Below are positions 35,145-44,285 of a stretch of DNA of 45,391 bases, piece by piece. Source of the DNA: Saccharicrinis sp. (GTDB lineage: Bacteria > Bacteroidota > Bacteroidia > Bacteroidales > Marinilabiliaceae); the NCBI GenBank assembly GCA_024635585.1, contig JAGXIP010000221.1, forward strand, positions 1-45,391. Reading direction: 5' to 3'. How positions within the stretch are numbered: position 1 is the stretch's first letter; each line of letters starts with the position of its first letter. The translations under genes and the position numbers were made by a program. Under the pieces are notes generated by a model. That model ran no database searches, was not told the origin of the DNA, and saw nothing but the letters and a program-made list of their open reading frames with translations.

Positions 35145-37154
35145 ATGATTAAATACATCCTATTTATCTTATTTATAACTCTATTTCAAACAAACAATAC
35201 TTGGGCTCAAAAGTATATTGTAGGTGGTGATTTTGATTATGCTCCATTTTCTTTTGTTGATAAAACCGGAACTGCTCGCGGCTTAGATATTGATTTATTA
35301 AAAGCCCTGTCGGTTGAAAGCAATGTAAAATTCACTTATAACCTTAGCCGATGGGACAGTGCATTAAGCTATATTCAATCGGGTAAAATTGATATTATTA
35401 CAGGCATCATCTTTACAGAAGAGAGGGAGCAGTTTGTTGATTTTACCTATCCTATACATACTGAATACTATTCCATTTTTATCCGTAAAGACTTACATTT
35501 TAATGATATCACAAGCCTGTATAACTACAGGTTAACGGTTTTAGAAAAAGACGTTTCAATTGAGAATTACCTTATCCCAATGGGTCTTTATCGTAATTAT
35601 ACGGTGGCTAAATCATTACCTGAAGCACTGGCTCAAATTGAAATTGGACGAACGGATTATGTAATAGCACCGCATTCGTTGGGAATGAATGAGCTTGAAA
35701 ACAATGATTATAAAAATATTGAAATAGGAGGCTCGCCTATAATTCGCAGCATTTATTGTATGGCTGTAAAAAAAGGAAATACCGAATTGCTTGGCATTTT
35801 AAATAAAGGTATTTCAGCATTACGTAACAGTGGAAAACTCACTGAAATAAAGAATGAATGGAAAGTTTATAACCAAGAGGACATACAAAGTAGTCGACTA
35901 GCTCATGATATTAAATATATTCTGATTATAGCCTACGCATTATTAATGTTTGTTTTTACTTGGGTTTGGTTGCTTCGTATTCAAATCAGGAAAAAGACAA
36001 AGAGCCTCAACCTCAAAAATCAGGAGTTTCAAAAAAGTGAGGAGAAATTCCGACTCATCACAGAAAACTCAAGCGATATCTTCTGGCATCTGGATAAAAA
36101 TTTCCTTACTACCTATATTAGTCCGGCTGATGAACGAATCAGAGGTTTTAAGCAAGAAGAAGTGATAGGCACTTATCTTTGGTCGATATTAAAACCCGAA
36201 GGAATCCAATTGCTAAAGGAGGCCAATGAGAAACGTATGGCTATGGATAGTAAAGAGGAGAAAACTGCACCGGCGATTTACGAGTTGGAGGTGATTTGTA
36301 AGGATGGTAGCTGGATTTGGGTTGAAACCACTGTAACAGCCTATTGCGATGCAGAAGGAAATATAGCAGGTTATCATGGCGTTACAAGGGATATATCGGA
36401 ACGAAAAAAAGCAGAGCAAGCTTTGCAGAAAAGCGAAATGCAACTAAAAGAATTAAATGCTACCAAAGACAAATTATTTTCGATTATTGCCCATGATTTA
36501 AGAAGTCCTTTTAATTCAATTATTGGTTTTAGCACTATTTTGGCCGAACAAGTGAGAAACAAGGATATGGAGGGTATTGAAGAATATTCCAACATCATTA
36601 GTACTGCCTCACAAAACGCGATGGATTTGCTTTCTAATTTAATGGAGTGGGCATTATCACAAACCGGCAAGATTATTTTCGCCCCTAAATATTTAGATAT
36701 AAATGTTTTAATTAATGAAAACGTCCGTTTTTATACAGATATAGCTAAGCAAAAGTCGATAAGCATATTAAACACTACAAATGTTCCTTCGTTTGTAAAG
36801 GCCGATAGAGCCATGATCAATACTATTTTAAGAAATCTTATTTCCAATGCCATTAAATTTACACCCTGCAAAGGTAGTGTGGAGATATCAAGTGAAGTGA
36901 AAAATAACAAGGTAGTGGTAGCCGTAAAGGATAGCGGTATAGGCTTGTCAAAAGCGTCCATAGAAAATCTATTCCGATTAGATACCCAAAACTCTAAATT
37001 GGGCACTCAAAATGAAAAAGGAACAGGACTTGGGCTAATGCTTTGTAAAGAATTTATTGAAAAGCATCACGGAATAATGCGGGTAGAAAGTGAGCTTGGC
37101 GAAGGCGCTGTGTTTTCATTTACCTTACCTTGTAATACGGATGAGGCTGTTTAA
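35145..37154 (+). CDS. Sensor histidine kinase with periplasmic solute-binding domain
   Basis: About 669 residues from ATG 35145 (a TTG at 35127 is less likely). Order: signal peptide (IKYILFILFITLFQ...WAQ), SBP_bac_3-type ligand domain (GGDFDYAPFSFVDKTGTARG, DIITGIIFTEEREQ), one membrane helix (ILIIAYALLMFVFTWVWLL), a PAS/PAC domain (LITENSSDIFWHLDKN ... GYHGVTRDISERKKAE), HisKA with the phospho-His in SIIAHDLRSPFNSIIGF, and HATPase_c (NLISNAIKFTP, KDSGIGL, GTGLGLMLCKEF). No receiver domain and no partner regulator gene are next to it. It probably senses an amino acid or similar solute. Confidence 0.94.
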   Translation: MIKYILFILFITLFQTNNTWAQKYIVGGDFDYAPFSFVDKTGTARGLDIDLLKALSVESNVKFTYNLSRWDSALSYIQSGKIDIITGIIFTEEREQFVDFTYPIHTEYYSIFIRKDLHFNDITSLYNYRLTVLEKDVSIENYLIPMGLYRNYTVAKSLPEALAQIEIGRTDYVIAPHSLGMNELENNDYKNIEIGGSPIIRSIYCMAVKKGNTELLGILNKGISALRNSGKLTEIKNEWKVYNQEDIQSSRLAHDIKYILIIAYALLMFVFTWVWLLRIQIRKKTKSLNLKNQEFQKSEEKFRLITENSSDIFWHLDKNFLTTYISPADERIRGFKQEEVIGTYLWSILKPEGIQLLKEANEKRMAMDSKEEKTAPAIYELEVICKDGSWIWVETTVTAYCDAEGNIAGYHGVTRDISERKKAEQALQKSEMQLKELNATKDKLFSIIAHDLRSPFNSIIGFSTILAEQVRNKDMEGIEEYSNIISTASQNAMDLLSNLMEWALSQTGKIIFAPKYLDINVLINENVRFYTDIAKQKSISILNTTNVPSFVKADRAMINTILRNLISNAIKFTPCKGSVEISSEVKNNKVVVAVKDSGIGLSKASIENLFRLDTQNSKLGTQNEKGTGLGLMLCKEFIEKHHGIMRVESELGEGAVFSFTLPCNTDEAV

Positions 37155-37205
37155 GTAATATGCTAGTTGTCTTTTTCCTACAATCCCATTTTTAGCAACT
37201 CCCCC

Positions 37206-37286
37206 AAAAAAGAAACTCCCACCGAAGCGGGAGTATAGGAATGTTTTCCTTCGGCCAAATGGCCTTATTGTGATAAGATTCTAATA
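37206..37286 (-). ncRNA. tracrRNA of the type II-C system
   Basis: Minus strand, between the kinase gene and cas9. Anti-repeat 37267-37286 (TATTAGAATCTTATCACAAT) pairs with repeat positions 1-20 at 18 of 20 positions (two G.U pairs), with a 2-nt internal bulge. Downstream come hairpins GGCC-ATTT-GGCC (37253-37264), GGAA-AACA-TTCC (37238-37249), and a terminator ACTCCCGC-TTCG-GTGGGAGT (37215-37234) followed by a T-rich tract ending at 37206. The terminator pairs perfectly only when read on the minus strand (G.U versus A-C on plus). Predicted size is about 80 nt. Confidence 0.92.
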
Positions 37287-37290
37287 GCAA

Positions 37291-37321
37291 CAAATATAGA
37301 AGATTTATTTGAATCAACAAA
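37291..37321 (-). promoter_or_regulatory. Promoter of tracrRNA
   Basis: Minus strand TTTG (37318-37321), 19 bp, TATATTTG (37291-37298): exact consensus and identical to the promoter at 18481. Transcription would start about at 37285, at the beginning of the anti-repeat. Confidence 0.88.
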
Positions 37322-37368
37322 TACTTATCCTAAAGAATCATCCTAATAGTTCAAAGTTTTGAGCAATG

Positions 37369-37437
37369 TTTGGTTGTTACATAAAATAAATTTTTATATT
37401 TAAAGGTTTTTGTTCTGGTGCGATGCCGGAATTTTTT
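37369..37437 (+). promoter_or_regulatory. cas9 promoter and terminator-like hairpin in its leader
   Basis: TATATTTA (37395-37402) with TTG-rich sequence at 37369-37376 is a plausible promoter, divergent from tracrRNA. The leader then carries a 6-bp hairpin TTCTGG-N7-CCGGAA (37413-37431) followed by six T (37432-37437), 24 nt before the cas9 ATG. This resembles a weak intrinsic terminator. Confidence 0.45.
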
Positions 37438-37461
37438 ATGCAACCTGGATAAACGTAAATT

Positions 37462-40400
37462 ATGAGTAAAATATTAGGACTTGACCTGGGAACCAATAGC
37501 ATTGGATGGGCTGTGGTGGAAACTGAAGATAATAAAACCTTTACGCCTGTTGATAAGGGGGTACGCATTTTTCAAGAAGGTGTTAAAATAGAGAAAGGGG
37601 TAGAGGGGTCAAAAGCTGCGGAACGAACTGGATATAGAAGTGCACGACGGTTAAAATATCGACGGAAATTAAGAAAAATAGAAACCTTGAAGGCGCTTGT
37701 TCAATTTGATTTATGCCCACCACTTAGCACTGATGAATTAAATAATTGGCGTTATAAAAAAGATTATCCTACCAATGAAGCGTATAGAAATTGGTGGTTG
37801 ACAGATAATGATGCTAATATTGAAACAAGAAAAGAGCAAACAAAGAATCCATATTATTTTCGGTTTTTAGTGGCTACTAAAAAACTTGATTTGCGAGCTC
37901 AAGAAAATAGGTACGCACTTGGTAGAGCTATATATCATATGGCTCAACGGAGAGGGTTTTTAAGTAATCGATTAGAGAGCACAAAGGAAAGTGAAGGTGC
38001 AGTTAAAAGTGGTATTGCCGAAATAAGTAAGGCCAAAGGTGAAAGAACCTTAGGACAATATTTTTATGATCTTTATTTAAAAGGTGATAAAATACGTGAC
38101 CATTATACCCATCGCGAAGACCACTATCTGGAGGAGTTTAATCATATTTGTAAAACGCAGGAGTTGCCTACTGAGCAGATAGATATTTTGCGAAAAGCTA
38201 TATTTTATCAGCGACCCCTCAAGTCGCAAAAAGGATTGATTGGTACATGCCCGTTTGAAACTAATAAGCCTCGTTGCGCTGTATCTCATCCTTTATTTGA
38301 AGAATATAGGATGCTTTGTTTTTTAAACAATATTAAAATTAAAACGCCTGATGACGAAAAACTACGTGTTTTAAGTGAAAAAGAAAGAGAAGATGTAATG
38401 CCTGTTTTCTACCGAAAAAGTAAAGAGCATTTTGATTTTGATGATATTGCCAAACAACTGGCTCCTAAAAAACAATATAAATACTTTAAATCTGCAGATA
38501 AAAACCCCGAAGACTGGTTGTTTAATTATACGATGAAAACAACGGTTAGCGGCTGTCCAGTATCAGCACGTTTTAAATCGGTATTTGGTGATGATTGGAA
38601 AAGTTTGTCCATACCACATATCCGTGAAAAAGATAAAAAAGCATCCTTTATAAATATCGATGACGTTTGGCATGTACTGATGACATTTGATTCTGATGAA
38701 AAACTGGCCGCATTTGCGACAGAAAAATTAAAGTTGAATGAAGAACAAAAAAAGGAGTTTGTCAATATACATCTGAAACAAGATTTTGCTTCCCTAAGCT
38801 TAAAAGCCATAAACAAGATTTTACCGTATTTGCAACAAGGACTTATTTATTCACATGCCGTTTTTTTGGCCAACATGGAAGCTGTTATCCCTGCCGATAT
38901 TTGGAGTGATAAAGAAAATCGTGAACTTATTCAAAACGAGATTCACCAAATCATTCAAACCCAAAACGAGGAAAAGCAAATTGTTGATATTGTTAATGGA
39001 CTTATTAAGCATAATAAAGAAGCTGATGCAGTTTGGAGTAAAGAGGCGATAGATTTGTATCAAGCCGATTTGTTGAAACAGATTAAGATATATTATGGCG
39101 AAAATACTTTTGAGGCCTTTAAATTGGAAAGGAAGGAGCGGATTGAAAAAAATGCGTTTGAATTATTTTCCCATCAAATGCAAAAGAAAATGGGTTGTGG
39201 AGAGTATGCCAAGATGCAGCGTATCGACGACCGCATTAAATCATTTTTAGCGGATCAATTTGAAGTTAACGGGAGCGCTGAAAAATTATATCATCCTTCC
39301 GCCATTGAAACCTTTAAGCCTGCAAAAAAATCAGAGGATGGCAACTATTATTTGGGTAGTCCGATGACAAACTCGGTCAGAAACCCAATGGCAATGAGGG
39401 CACTTCACCAATTACGTAAGGTTGTAAATGAATTAATTAAGGCTGAAACTATTGATGAATCCACTACTATACATATTGAAATGTCGCGTGGATTAATGAA
39501 TGCCAATGAACGCAAGGCATTACAAAACTGGCAACGTAAACGTGAAACTGAACGCAAAAAATATGCAGAGGAAATTAAAAAGCATTTTGATGCTCAAGGT
39601 ATAAAAGCCGAGCCAAACGAAAGTGAGATATTAAAATATCAGCTGTGGGAAGAACAAAAGCATATTTGTATTTATACAGGCAATAACATTGGTTTGAGTG
39701 ATTTTTTAGGCGGAGGAACAAGTTATGATATCGAACATACCATTCCACAAAGTCTTTCCTTTGATAATTCGCAGGTTAATAAGACGCTCTGTGAAAATAA
39801 ATTTAACAGAGCTGATAAACGGAACAAAATACCCTACGGACTCACCAATCATGAAATTATACTGGAGCGTATTGGACATTGGAAAATAAATTTCGAAAAT
39901 CTGGATAAACAAATCATTCAAGCTGTCAGAAGTGCTAAAGGAGCAGCTACAAAAGAAGCAAAAGACAAAGCGATTCAGAAAAGGCATGAGTTGACGTTTG
40001 AACGTAATTACTGGCGAGATAAATATCAACGCTTTACCATGAGGGATGTACCAAGCGGATTTAAAAACAGTCAACTTGTGGATATAGGTATTATTACAAA
40101 ATATTCAAGACTATACCTTCAAACCTTATTTAATAAAGTGTTTACCGTAAAAGGAAGTACAGTTGCCGATTTTCGTAAGTTTTGGGGCTTGCAGGATGTA
40201 TATGAGAAAAAAGCACGGGTTAATCATGTGCACCATTGCATTGATGCCATAACCATAGCCTGTATGACCAAGCCTCAATATGAAAAGCTTGCCAATTTTT
40301 ATCATGATTGGGAAGGCTTGCGTGAAGATGGACACGATAAAAAGCCAGTTTTTGATAAACCTTGGCCTACTTTTACCGAGGATGTTAAGAAAATAGAAAA

Positions 40401-41532
40401 CGAGCTGTTTGTATCGCATTATACTCCCGATAACTTACCCAAGAACAATAAGAAGATACTTCGCAAACGTGGTAAAAAACAATACGACAGTAAGGGTAAT
40501 CCAATTATTCAAACTGGTGACTCGGTGAGAGGTAGCTTACACAAGGATACTTTTTATGGTGCTATTGAAAGGGAAGTAGAAAACAAAAAGGGGGAACTTG
40601 AAAAAGTTATCAAATATGTAGTCCGCAAAAAGGTGGGAGATCTATCAGATGCCGATCTTAACAATATTGTTGACGATAAAGTCCGTGAAATAGTTGAGGA
40701 AGCTAGAAAAATGGAAAAATCCTTGCTGAAAAAAATTGAAGGACTAAGAAAAGATCTGCAAAAAGCAGAGGAGCACGACGAATCAGATATCAAAAGCGCA
40801 ATTGTTGCAATTGAAGAACATATATTAGGATTGTATTGCATGCCCAATAAAAATGGTACACCGGTACCAATAAAAAAAGTACGCTTATTTCAGCCTACAG
40901 TTACCAATCCGCTAGCTATTAAAAAACAGCGAGATAAAAAGAAGGATGGATCTAAGGAGTACAAACAAAATTATTATGCAGCCAATGATGGTAATTATAT
41001 GATGGCCATATACGAGGGTAAGGATTTGAAGGGTAAAGTAAAGAGGGATTTTGAGTTGGTTAATATCATGAAGGCAGGTGAATACTTTAAGAAGTCGGTT
41101 CAATCTACGCTGCAGCCTCAGGGTATTGATCAGTTTGAAGGCTTATTCCCCAAGTTTAAAATAAATGGAAAATTGGAACTGCCTCATAAAGCCAACATCA
41201 AAATTGGGACTATGGTAATTTTATGGGAAAATACTCCCGAAGAAGTTTGGGATTTAGAGATGAAAGACATAAAAAAGAGATTGTATAAAGTGGTTGGTTT
41301 AAGTATAAATAGAATAAAATCGGGAAACAAGTTTTATGAATTTGGGATGAGTGTATTGCGCTTTCATCAAGAAGCGAATGCTGCAAGTGAGTTGAAAACA
41401 CAAGATGGGATGTTCCAACATGACGAACCATATATTCCTCAAAGAAAAATGAGTCATAACCAGTTTGATGCATTAGTGGAGCATGTTGACTTTAAAATTT
41501 CCACCCTCGGCAAAATCATCAAAATAAAATAG
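37462..41532 (+). CDS. cas9: Cas9 endonuclease (type II-C)
   Basis: 1356 residues. RuvC-I ILGLDLGTNSIGW with Asp8; Arg-rich bridge helix (RTGYRSARRLKYRRKLRKIE) at about 54-75; helical REC lobe; RuvC-II IHIEMSRGL with Glu673; HNH domain YDIEHTIPQSLSFDNSQ with His759 and FNRADKRNK; RuvC-III VHHCIDAITIA with Asp928 (canonical HHAxDA with Ala replaced by Cys); then WED/PAM-interacting C-terminus to 1356. All nuclease residues are present, so it should be active. It uses the crRNA-tracrRNA duplex described here. A strong terminator follows, so cas1-cas2 are transcribed separately. Confidence 0.98.
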   Translation: MSKILGLDLGTNSIGWAVVETEDNKTFTPVDKGVRIFQEGVKIEKGVEGSKAAERTGYRSARRLKYRRKLRKIETLKALVQFDLCPPLSTDELNNWRYKKDYPTNEAYRNWWLTDNDANIETRKEQTKNPYYFRFLVATKKLDLRAQENRYALGRAIYHMAQRRGFLSNRLESTKESEGAVKSGIAEISKAKGERTLGQYFYDLYLKGDKIRDHYTHREDHYLEEFNHICKTQELPTEQIDILRKAIFYQRPLKSQKGLIGTCPFETNKPRCAVSHPLFEEYRMLCFLNNIKIKTPDDEKLRVLSEKEREDVMPVFYRKSKEHFDFDDIAKQLAPKKQYKYFKSADKNPEDWLFNYTMKTTVSGCPVSARFKSVFGDDWKSLSIPHIREKDKKASFINIDDVWHVLMTFDSDEKLAAFATEKLKLNEEQKKEFVNIHLKQDFASLSLKAINKILPYLQQGLIYSHAVFLANMEAVIPADIWSDKENRELIQNEIHQIIQTQNEEKQIVDIVNGLIKHNKEADAVWSKEAIDLYQADLLKQIKIYYGENTFEAFKLERKERIEKNAFELFSHQMQKKMGCGEYAKMQRIDDRIKSFLADQFEVNGSAEKLYHPSAIETFKPAKKSEDGNYYLGSPMTNSVRNPMAMRALHQLRKVVNELIKAETIDESTTIHIEMSRGLMNANERKALQNWQRKRETERKKYAEEIKKHFDAQGIKAEPNESEILKYQLWEEQKHICIYTGNNIGLSDFLGGGTSYDIEHTIPQSLSFDNSQVNKTLCENKFNRADKRNKIPYGLTNHEIILERIGHWKINFENLDKQIIQAVRSAKGAATKEAKDKAIQKRHELTFERNYWRDKYQRFTMRDVPSGFKNSQLVDIGIITKYSRLYLQTLFNKVFTVKGSTVADFRKFWGLQDVYEKKARVNHVHHCIDAITIACMTKPQYEKLANFYHDWEGLREDGHDKKPVFDKPWPTFTEDVKKIENELFVSHYTPDNLPKNNKKILRKRGKKQYDSKGNPIIQTGDSVRGSLHKDTFYGAIEREVENKKGELEKVIKYVVRKKVGDLSDADLNNIVDDKVREIVEEARKMEKSLLKKIEGLRKDLQKAEEHDESDIKSAIVAIEEHILGLYCMPNKNGTPVPIKKVRLFQPTVTNPLAIKKQRDKKKDGSKEYKQNYYAANDGNYMMAIYEGKDLKGKVKRDFELVNIMKAGEYFKKSVQSTLQPQGIDQFEGLFPKFKINGKLELPHKANIKIGTMVILWENTPEEVWDLEMKDIKKRLYKVVGLSINRIKSGNKFYEFGMSVLRFHQEANAASELKTQDGMFQHDEPYIPQRKMSHNQFDALVEHVDFKISTLGKIIKIK

Positions 41533-41540
41533 TTAACACC

Positions 41541-41576
41541 ACCTTTTCCAAAGTTCTGTGCTTTGGAAAAGGTTTT
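41541..41576 (+). terminator. Terminator after cas9
   Basis: Perfect 13-bp stem 41541-41553/41561-41573 (ACCTTTTCCAAAG and CTTTGGAAAAGGT), 7-nt loop, then a T-rich tract. It starts 8 bp after the cas9 stop. Confidence 0.88.
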
Positions 41577-42000
41577 ACTTTTCATACCCTGGGTTCTATA
41601 TAACTCCAGTAAATCGGAACAGATACTGTGTGAGCCACGCATTCCCCCCGAAGGGGGGAAACTATCAATAACCGTGTGTTTCACGCACGGTAGAGCGTGT
41701 AGTAATCTTACAGCCCCAAAGGGGTTGAATTATAAAGATTATTATTACAAATTTTCCTCCCCAAATTGTATAATTCATCATGGTTTTATCCTTTCAGGAC
41801 ATTTTCATAGAAGGCTAGCAACGGAAAAAACTAAAAATAAATTTGCTATTTGTATAAATATTTTGTAAAATTAAATCATCTTTTAACAAGCTAATTTTAA
41901 CAAACATATTTAAACTATGGGTATTCTACAGCAAAACATTGTAAAATCTCAAGTAAATAGAGAGATTTACTACCACCACTACAAAAATTTCATTAAACCA
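41577..42000. other. Structured intergenic region after cas9
   Basis: No supported gene. Several stable hairpins follow each other: TTCCCCCC-GAA-GGGGGGAA (41641-41660 area), ACCGTG...CACGGT (about 41671-41692), and CCCC-AAA-GGGG (about 41714-41725). An ATG at 41918 opens a 43-codon frame without recognisable features. Confidence 0.5.
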
Positions 42001-42009
42001 AAGCGAACA

Positions 42010-42380
42010 GCTGGATACCCCAAGCAAATAGCATGTTGCACAGGCTAAAATGCATCCAACCATAGGCAAAGCGCATATTATACCGACGGAACACCTTGTT
42101 ACCATTGGCAAAGCGTTTGTTACAGTGGTGGGACTTCATATTATAGCAGCGTAACACCACATACCCAAAGCAAAGCGCATGTACCATCAGCGAATCACGT
42201 ATTACACCAGCGAAACAGCATGTTACCATAGGCAAAGTGCTTATTACAACAACGGATTGCATGTTACAGTGATCAAAGCGCATGCTACCACCGTAACACC
42301 CCTTTTCGCAGTGGTAACAAACTCTTTGATTAGCGTTACAAGGGGTTTTCCTTACGCAACAAGCTCTTTGATTCAGGTAA
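42010..42380. repeat. Degenerate 21-bp tandem repeat between cas9 and cas1
   Basis: Units with consensus near GCATGTTACCATAGGCAAAG start at 42031, 42052, 42073, 42094, 42115, 42136, 42157, 42177, 42198, 42218, 42239, 42259, 42280 and 42301, that is a 21-bp (sometimes 20) period. A 16-bp motif with core CTCTTTGATT recurs 42 bp apart at 42316 and 42358. Its minus-strand translation is a heptad Cys/Asn/Met-rich pattern, probably not a protein. Confidence 0.85.
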
Positions 42381-42560
42381 GCCAGTTTTAGCCTCAAAAA
42401 CAAGTGCTTAGGTTTGTATAACTCCCGCTTAGCTTAAGCGTTAAGCATATTTTATTATTGTTTTAGGTTCTTCTTCGCCAAGATAGGTAGCACATGCAGA
42501 TGTCGAAGTCTCTCTTTTGTGTTTTTTTAAACAATGATTTAATCTTTTAAATTTTAACGG

Positions 42561-43217
42561 ATGAACAAATCAAGAATGTCAGTTGCAGATTTGCTGTATC
42601 AATGCTCCTTGCGCATTAACAACAGTTTAAATGACCCTATGGTATTAAATGCTGTTTCGCAGTATGGTTATACCTCCGAAAAGTTACAAACATGTAAGGC
42701 TTTACTAAGTGAATCGGAGAGATTATCGGACATGTTCGAGAAGGAATATGGTGAGGTAAATGCTGCCTTCGCACTACGCGATAAACAACAGGAGAAAGCG
42801 GGTGCCACCTACAATAAGATTTTTGCGGTGTCTAAGGTAGCTTTAAAAGACAATCCCTCGGCACAAGTAGCGTTACAAATGACCGGGCGCAGAGCCGTGC
42901 GGACGAGTAAATGGTTGAATCAAACAAAAGTATTTTATAACAACATACTGGCCAACCAGGAATGGCTAAGTGCAATGGCTTCGTTTGGTATTACTGCCGA
43001 AATGATTACCGCAGGATTAGAAGAAATAAAAGCCGTAGAATCGTATGGCGAAGTTATTTTAAGCGAGAAGGGCGATGCCCAAAATGCCACTATTATGCGA
43101 GATAATAAATTGGAAGAGCTGCACGAATGGGTTTCCGATTATGAGGACATTGCCCGTGTGGCATTAATGGATCAACCACAATTGCTCGAAAAATTGGGTA
43201 TAGTGGTTAAAAAATAG
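42561..43217 (+). CDS. Internally duplicated helical protein between cas9 and cas1
   Basis: 218 residues, all-helical, no signal peptide or catalytic motif recognised. Two halves are homologous: in the first, YGYTSEKLQTCKALL ... ALRDKQQEK ... VALKDNPSAQVAL; in the second, FGITAEMITAGLEEI ... IMRDNKLEEL ... VALMDQPQLLEKLGI. Each half looks like a long-helix bundle. Similar proteins seem widespread and multi-copy in Bacteroidetes, as far as I recall, without known function. It is not a standard type II accessory gene (not Csn2 or Cas4). It lies on the same strand as cas1, separated by an 11-bp hairpin. Confidence 0.75.
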   Translation: MNKSRMSVADLLYQCSLRINNSLNDPMVLNAVSQYGYTSEKLQTCKALLSESERLSDMFEKEYGEVNAAFALRDKQQEKAGATYNKIFAVSKVALKDNPSAQVALQMTGRRAVRTSKWLNQTKVFYNNILANQEWLSAMASFGITAEMITAGLEEIKAVESYGEVILSEKGDAQNATIMRDNKLEELHEWVSDYEDIARVALMDQPQLLEKLGIVVKK

Positions 43218-43228
43218 TTTTTAATGTA

Positions 43229-43255
43229 CGGGGTACGATTGTATATCGTACCCCG
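43229..43255. terminator. Hairpin between the helical protein gene and cas1
   Basis: Perfect 11-bp stem CGGGGTACGAT/ATCGTACCCCG with a 5-nt loop, 11 bp after the stop codon. No T run follows, so it may be a processing or protective hairpin instead of a terminator. Confidence 0.6.
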
Positions 43256-43351
43256 AGTAATATTCACCTATCCTATTACTTCGTTTATCAATGCTTTTTA
43301 ACTTTGTTAAGTGCTTGGCGTAAAATAAAATCCTTACCAAAATACAACGCC

Positions 43352-44239
43352 ATGCTAAAACGAACCCTATTTTTTACAAATCCGTCTTACCTCAGTACCC
43401 GACAACAACAATTGGTAGTTCAAAACACAGAAACCAAAAATGAAAAAACCGTACCCATTGAGGACATCGCGTTGGTGGTTCTGGAAAATCCTCAGATTAC
43501 GGTAACCCTACCTACCTTACAACAATTAAACGCCTACAATGTAGCCGTAATCTGTTGCGACGATAAGCACATGCCGGCCTCCATGCTACTCAATCTGGAC
43601 GGCCATCATTTACAAAGCGAACTATTCCGGCAGCAGTTAGACAGTACGCAGCCCTTAAAAAAGCAGTTGTGGCAGCAAACCATACAGTGTAAAATAAAAA
43701 ACCAGGCAGCCATGCTCAAGGCTAAAGGCAAACCTATGGGTGCTTTGTTGTCCTTGGCAGCCTCAGTCAAGAGTGACGATACGAGCAACCGTGAAGGAAC
43801 AGCAGCACGCGAATATTGGAGCTTGTTGTTTGGCAACGGTTTTATCCGCGATAGATATGGAGATGCTCCCAACCCCTTTTTAAATTATGGATATATCATT
43901 TTGCGGGCAGCAGTAACCCGTGCATTGGTTGGCTCCGGATTACTCCCAACCTTGGGTATCCACCACAAAAATAGGTATAATGCATATTGCCTTGCCGACG
44001 ACATCATGGAGCCTTACCGCCCTTATGTGGATGATGCGGTGTACGAACTATGGGAGTCCGGTAACAAGGATATGATATTAGATAAAGAAACCAAAGCTTA
44101 TTTGCTAAACGTACTTACCTGCGATGTGAAAATTGGTAAGGTAAAACGTCCGCTGCTAGTTGCCCTATCACACACAACCGCTTCGCTGGCACGTTGTTTT
44201 AGCGGAGAAGAAAAGAAAATAGCCTATCCGGTTTTTTAA
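43352..44239 (+). CDS. cas1: Cas1 integrase
   Basis: About 295 residues from ATG 43352 (MLKRTLFFTNPSYLSTR, the usual type II Cas1 start; the frame extends 16 codons upstream to a TTG). N-terminal beta domain (PIEDIALVVLENPQITVTLP) then the helical catalytic domain with Glu in REGTAAREYWSLLF, His in LPTLGIHHKNRYNAYCLADDIMEPYRP and the Asp-Glu-Pro region following. It inserts new spacers with Cas2. Confidence 0.96.
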   Translation: MLKRTLFFTNPSYLSTRQQQLVVQNTETKNEKTVPIEDIALVVLENPQITVTLPTLQQLNAYNVAVICCDDKHMPASMLLNLDGHHLQSELFRQQLDSTQPLKKQLWQQTIQCKIKNQAAMLKAKGKPMGALLSLAASVKSDDTSNREGTAAREYWSLLFGNGFIRDRYGDAPNPFLNYGYIILRAAVTRALVGSGLLPTLGIHHKNRYNAYCLADDIMEPYRPYVDDAVYELWESGNKDMILDKETKAYLLNVLTCDVKIGKVKRPLLVALSHTTASLARCFSGEEKKIAYPVF

Positions 44240-44246
44240 ATTTTAC

Positions 44247-44279
44247 ACCGAGGGCTTCGCTTTAAGCGAAACCCTCGGT
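44247..44279. terminator. Long hairpin between cas1 and cas2
   Basis: Two stacked perfect stems, ACCGAGGG/CCCTCGGT outside and TTCGCTT/AAGCGAA inside, with one mismatch between them and a 1-nt loop. It starts 7 bp after cas1 and ends 6 bp before the cas2 frame opens. There is no T run. Confidence 0.65.
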
Positions 44280-44285
44280 AGGAAG

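Noticed and set aside
37215-37234. Terminator of the plus-strand sensor kinase gene
   Set aside because: On the plus strand the stem has an A-C mismatch and no T run; it fits the minus-strand tracrRNA.
41600-41740. Possible group II intron remnant (GTGAGCC ... CGCACGGT pattern)
   Set aside because: Only weak resemblance to intron secondary-structure segments; no domain V or maturase found nearby.
41563-41868. 101-codon frame after cas9
   Set aside because: It starts inside the cas9 terminator and crosses several strong hairpins; looks fortuitous.
41993-42403. 136-codon minus-strand Cys/Asn-rich frame
   Set aside because: It is the translation of the 21-bp repeat; the heptad pattern follows from the period and there is no evidence of a start signal.
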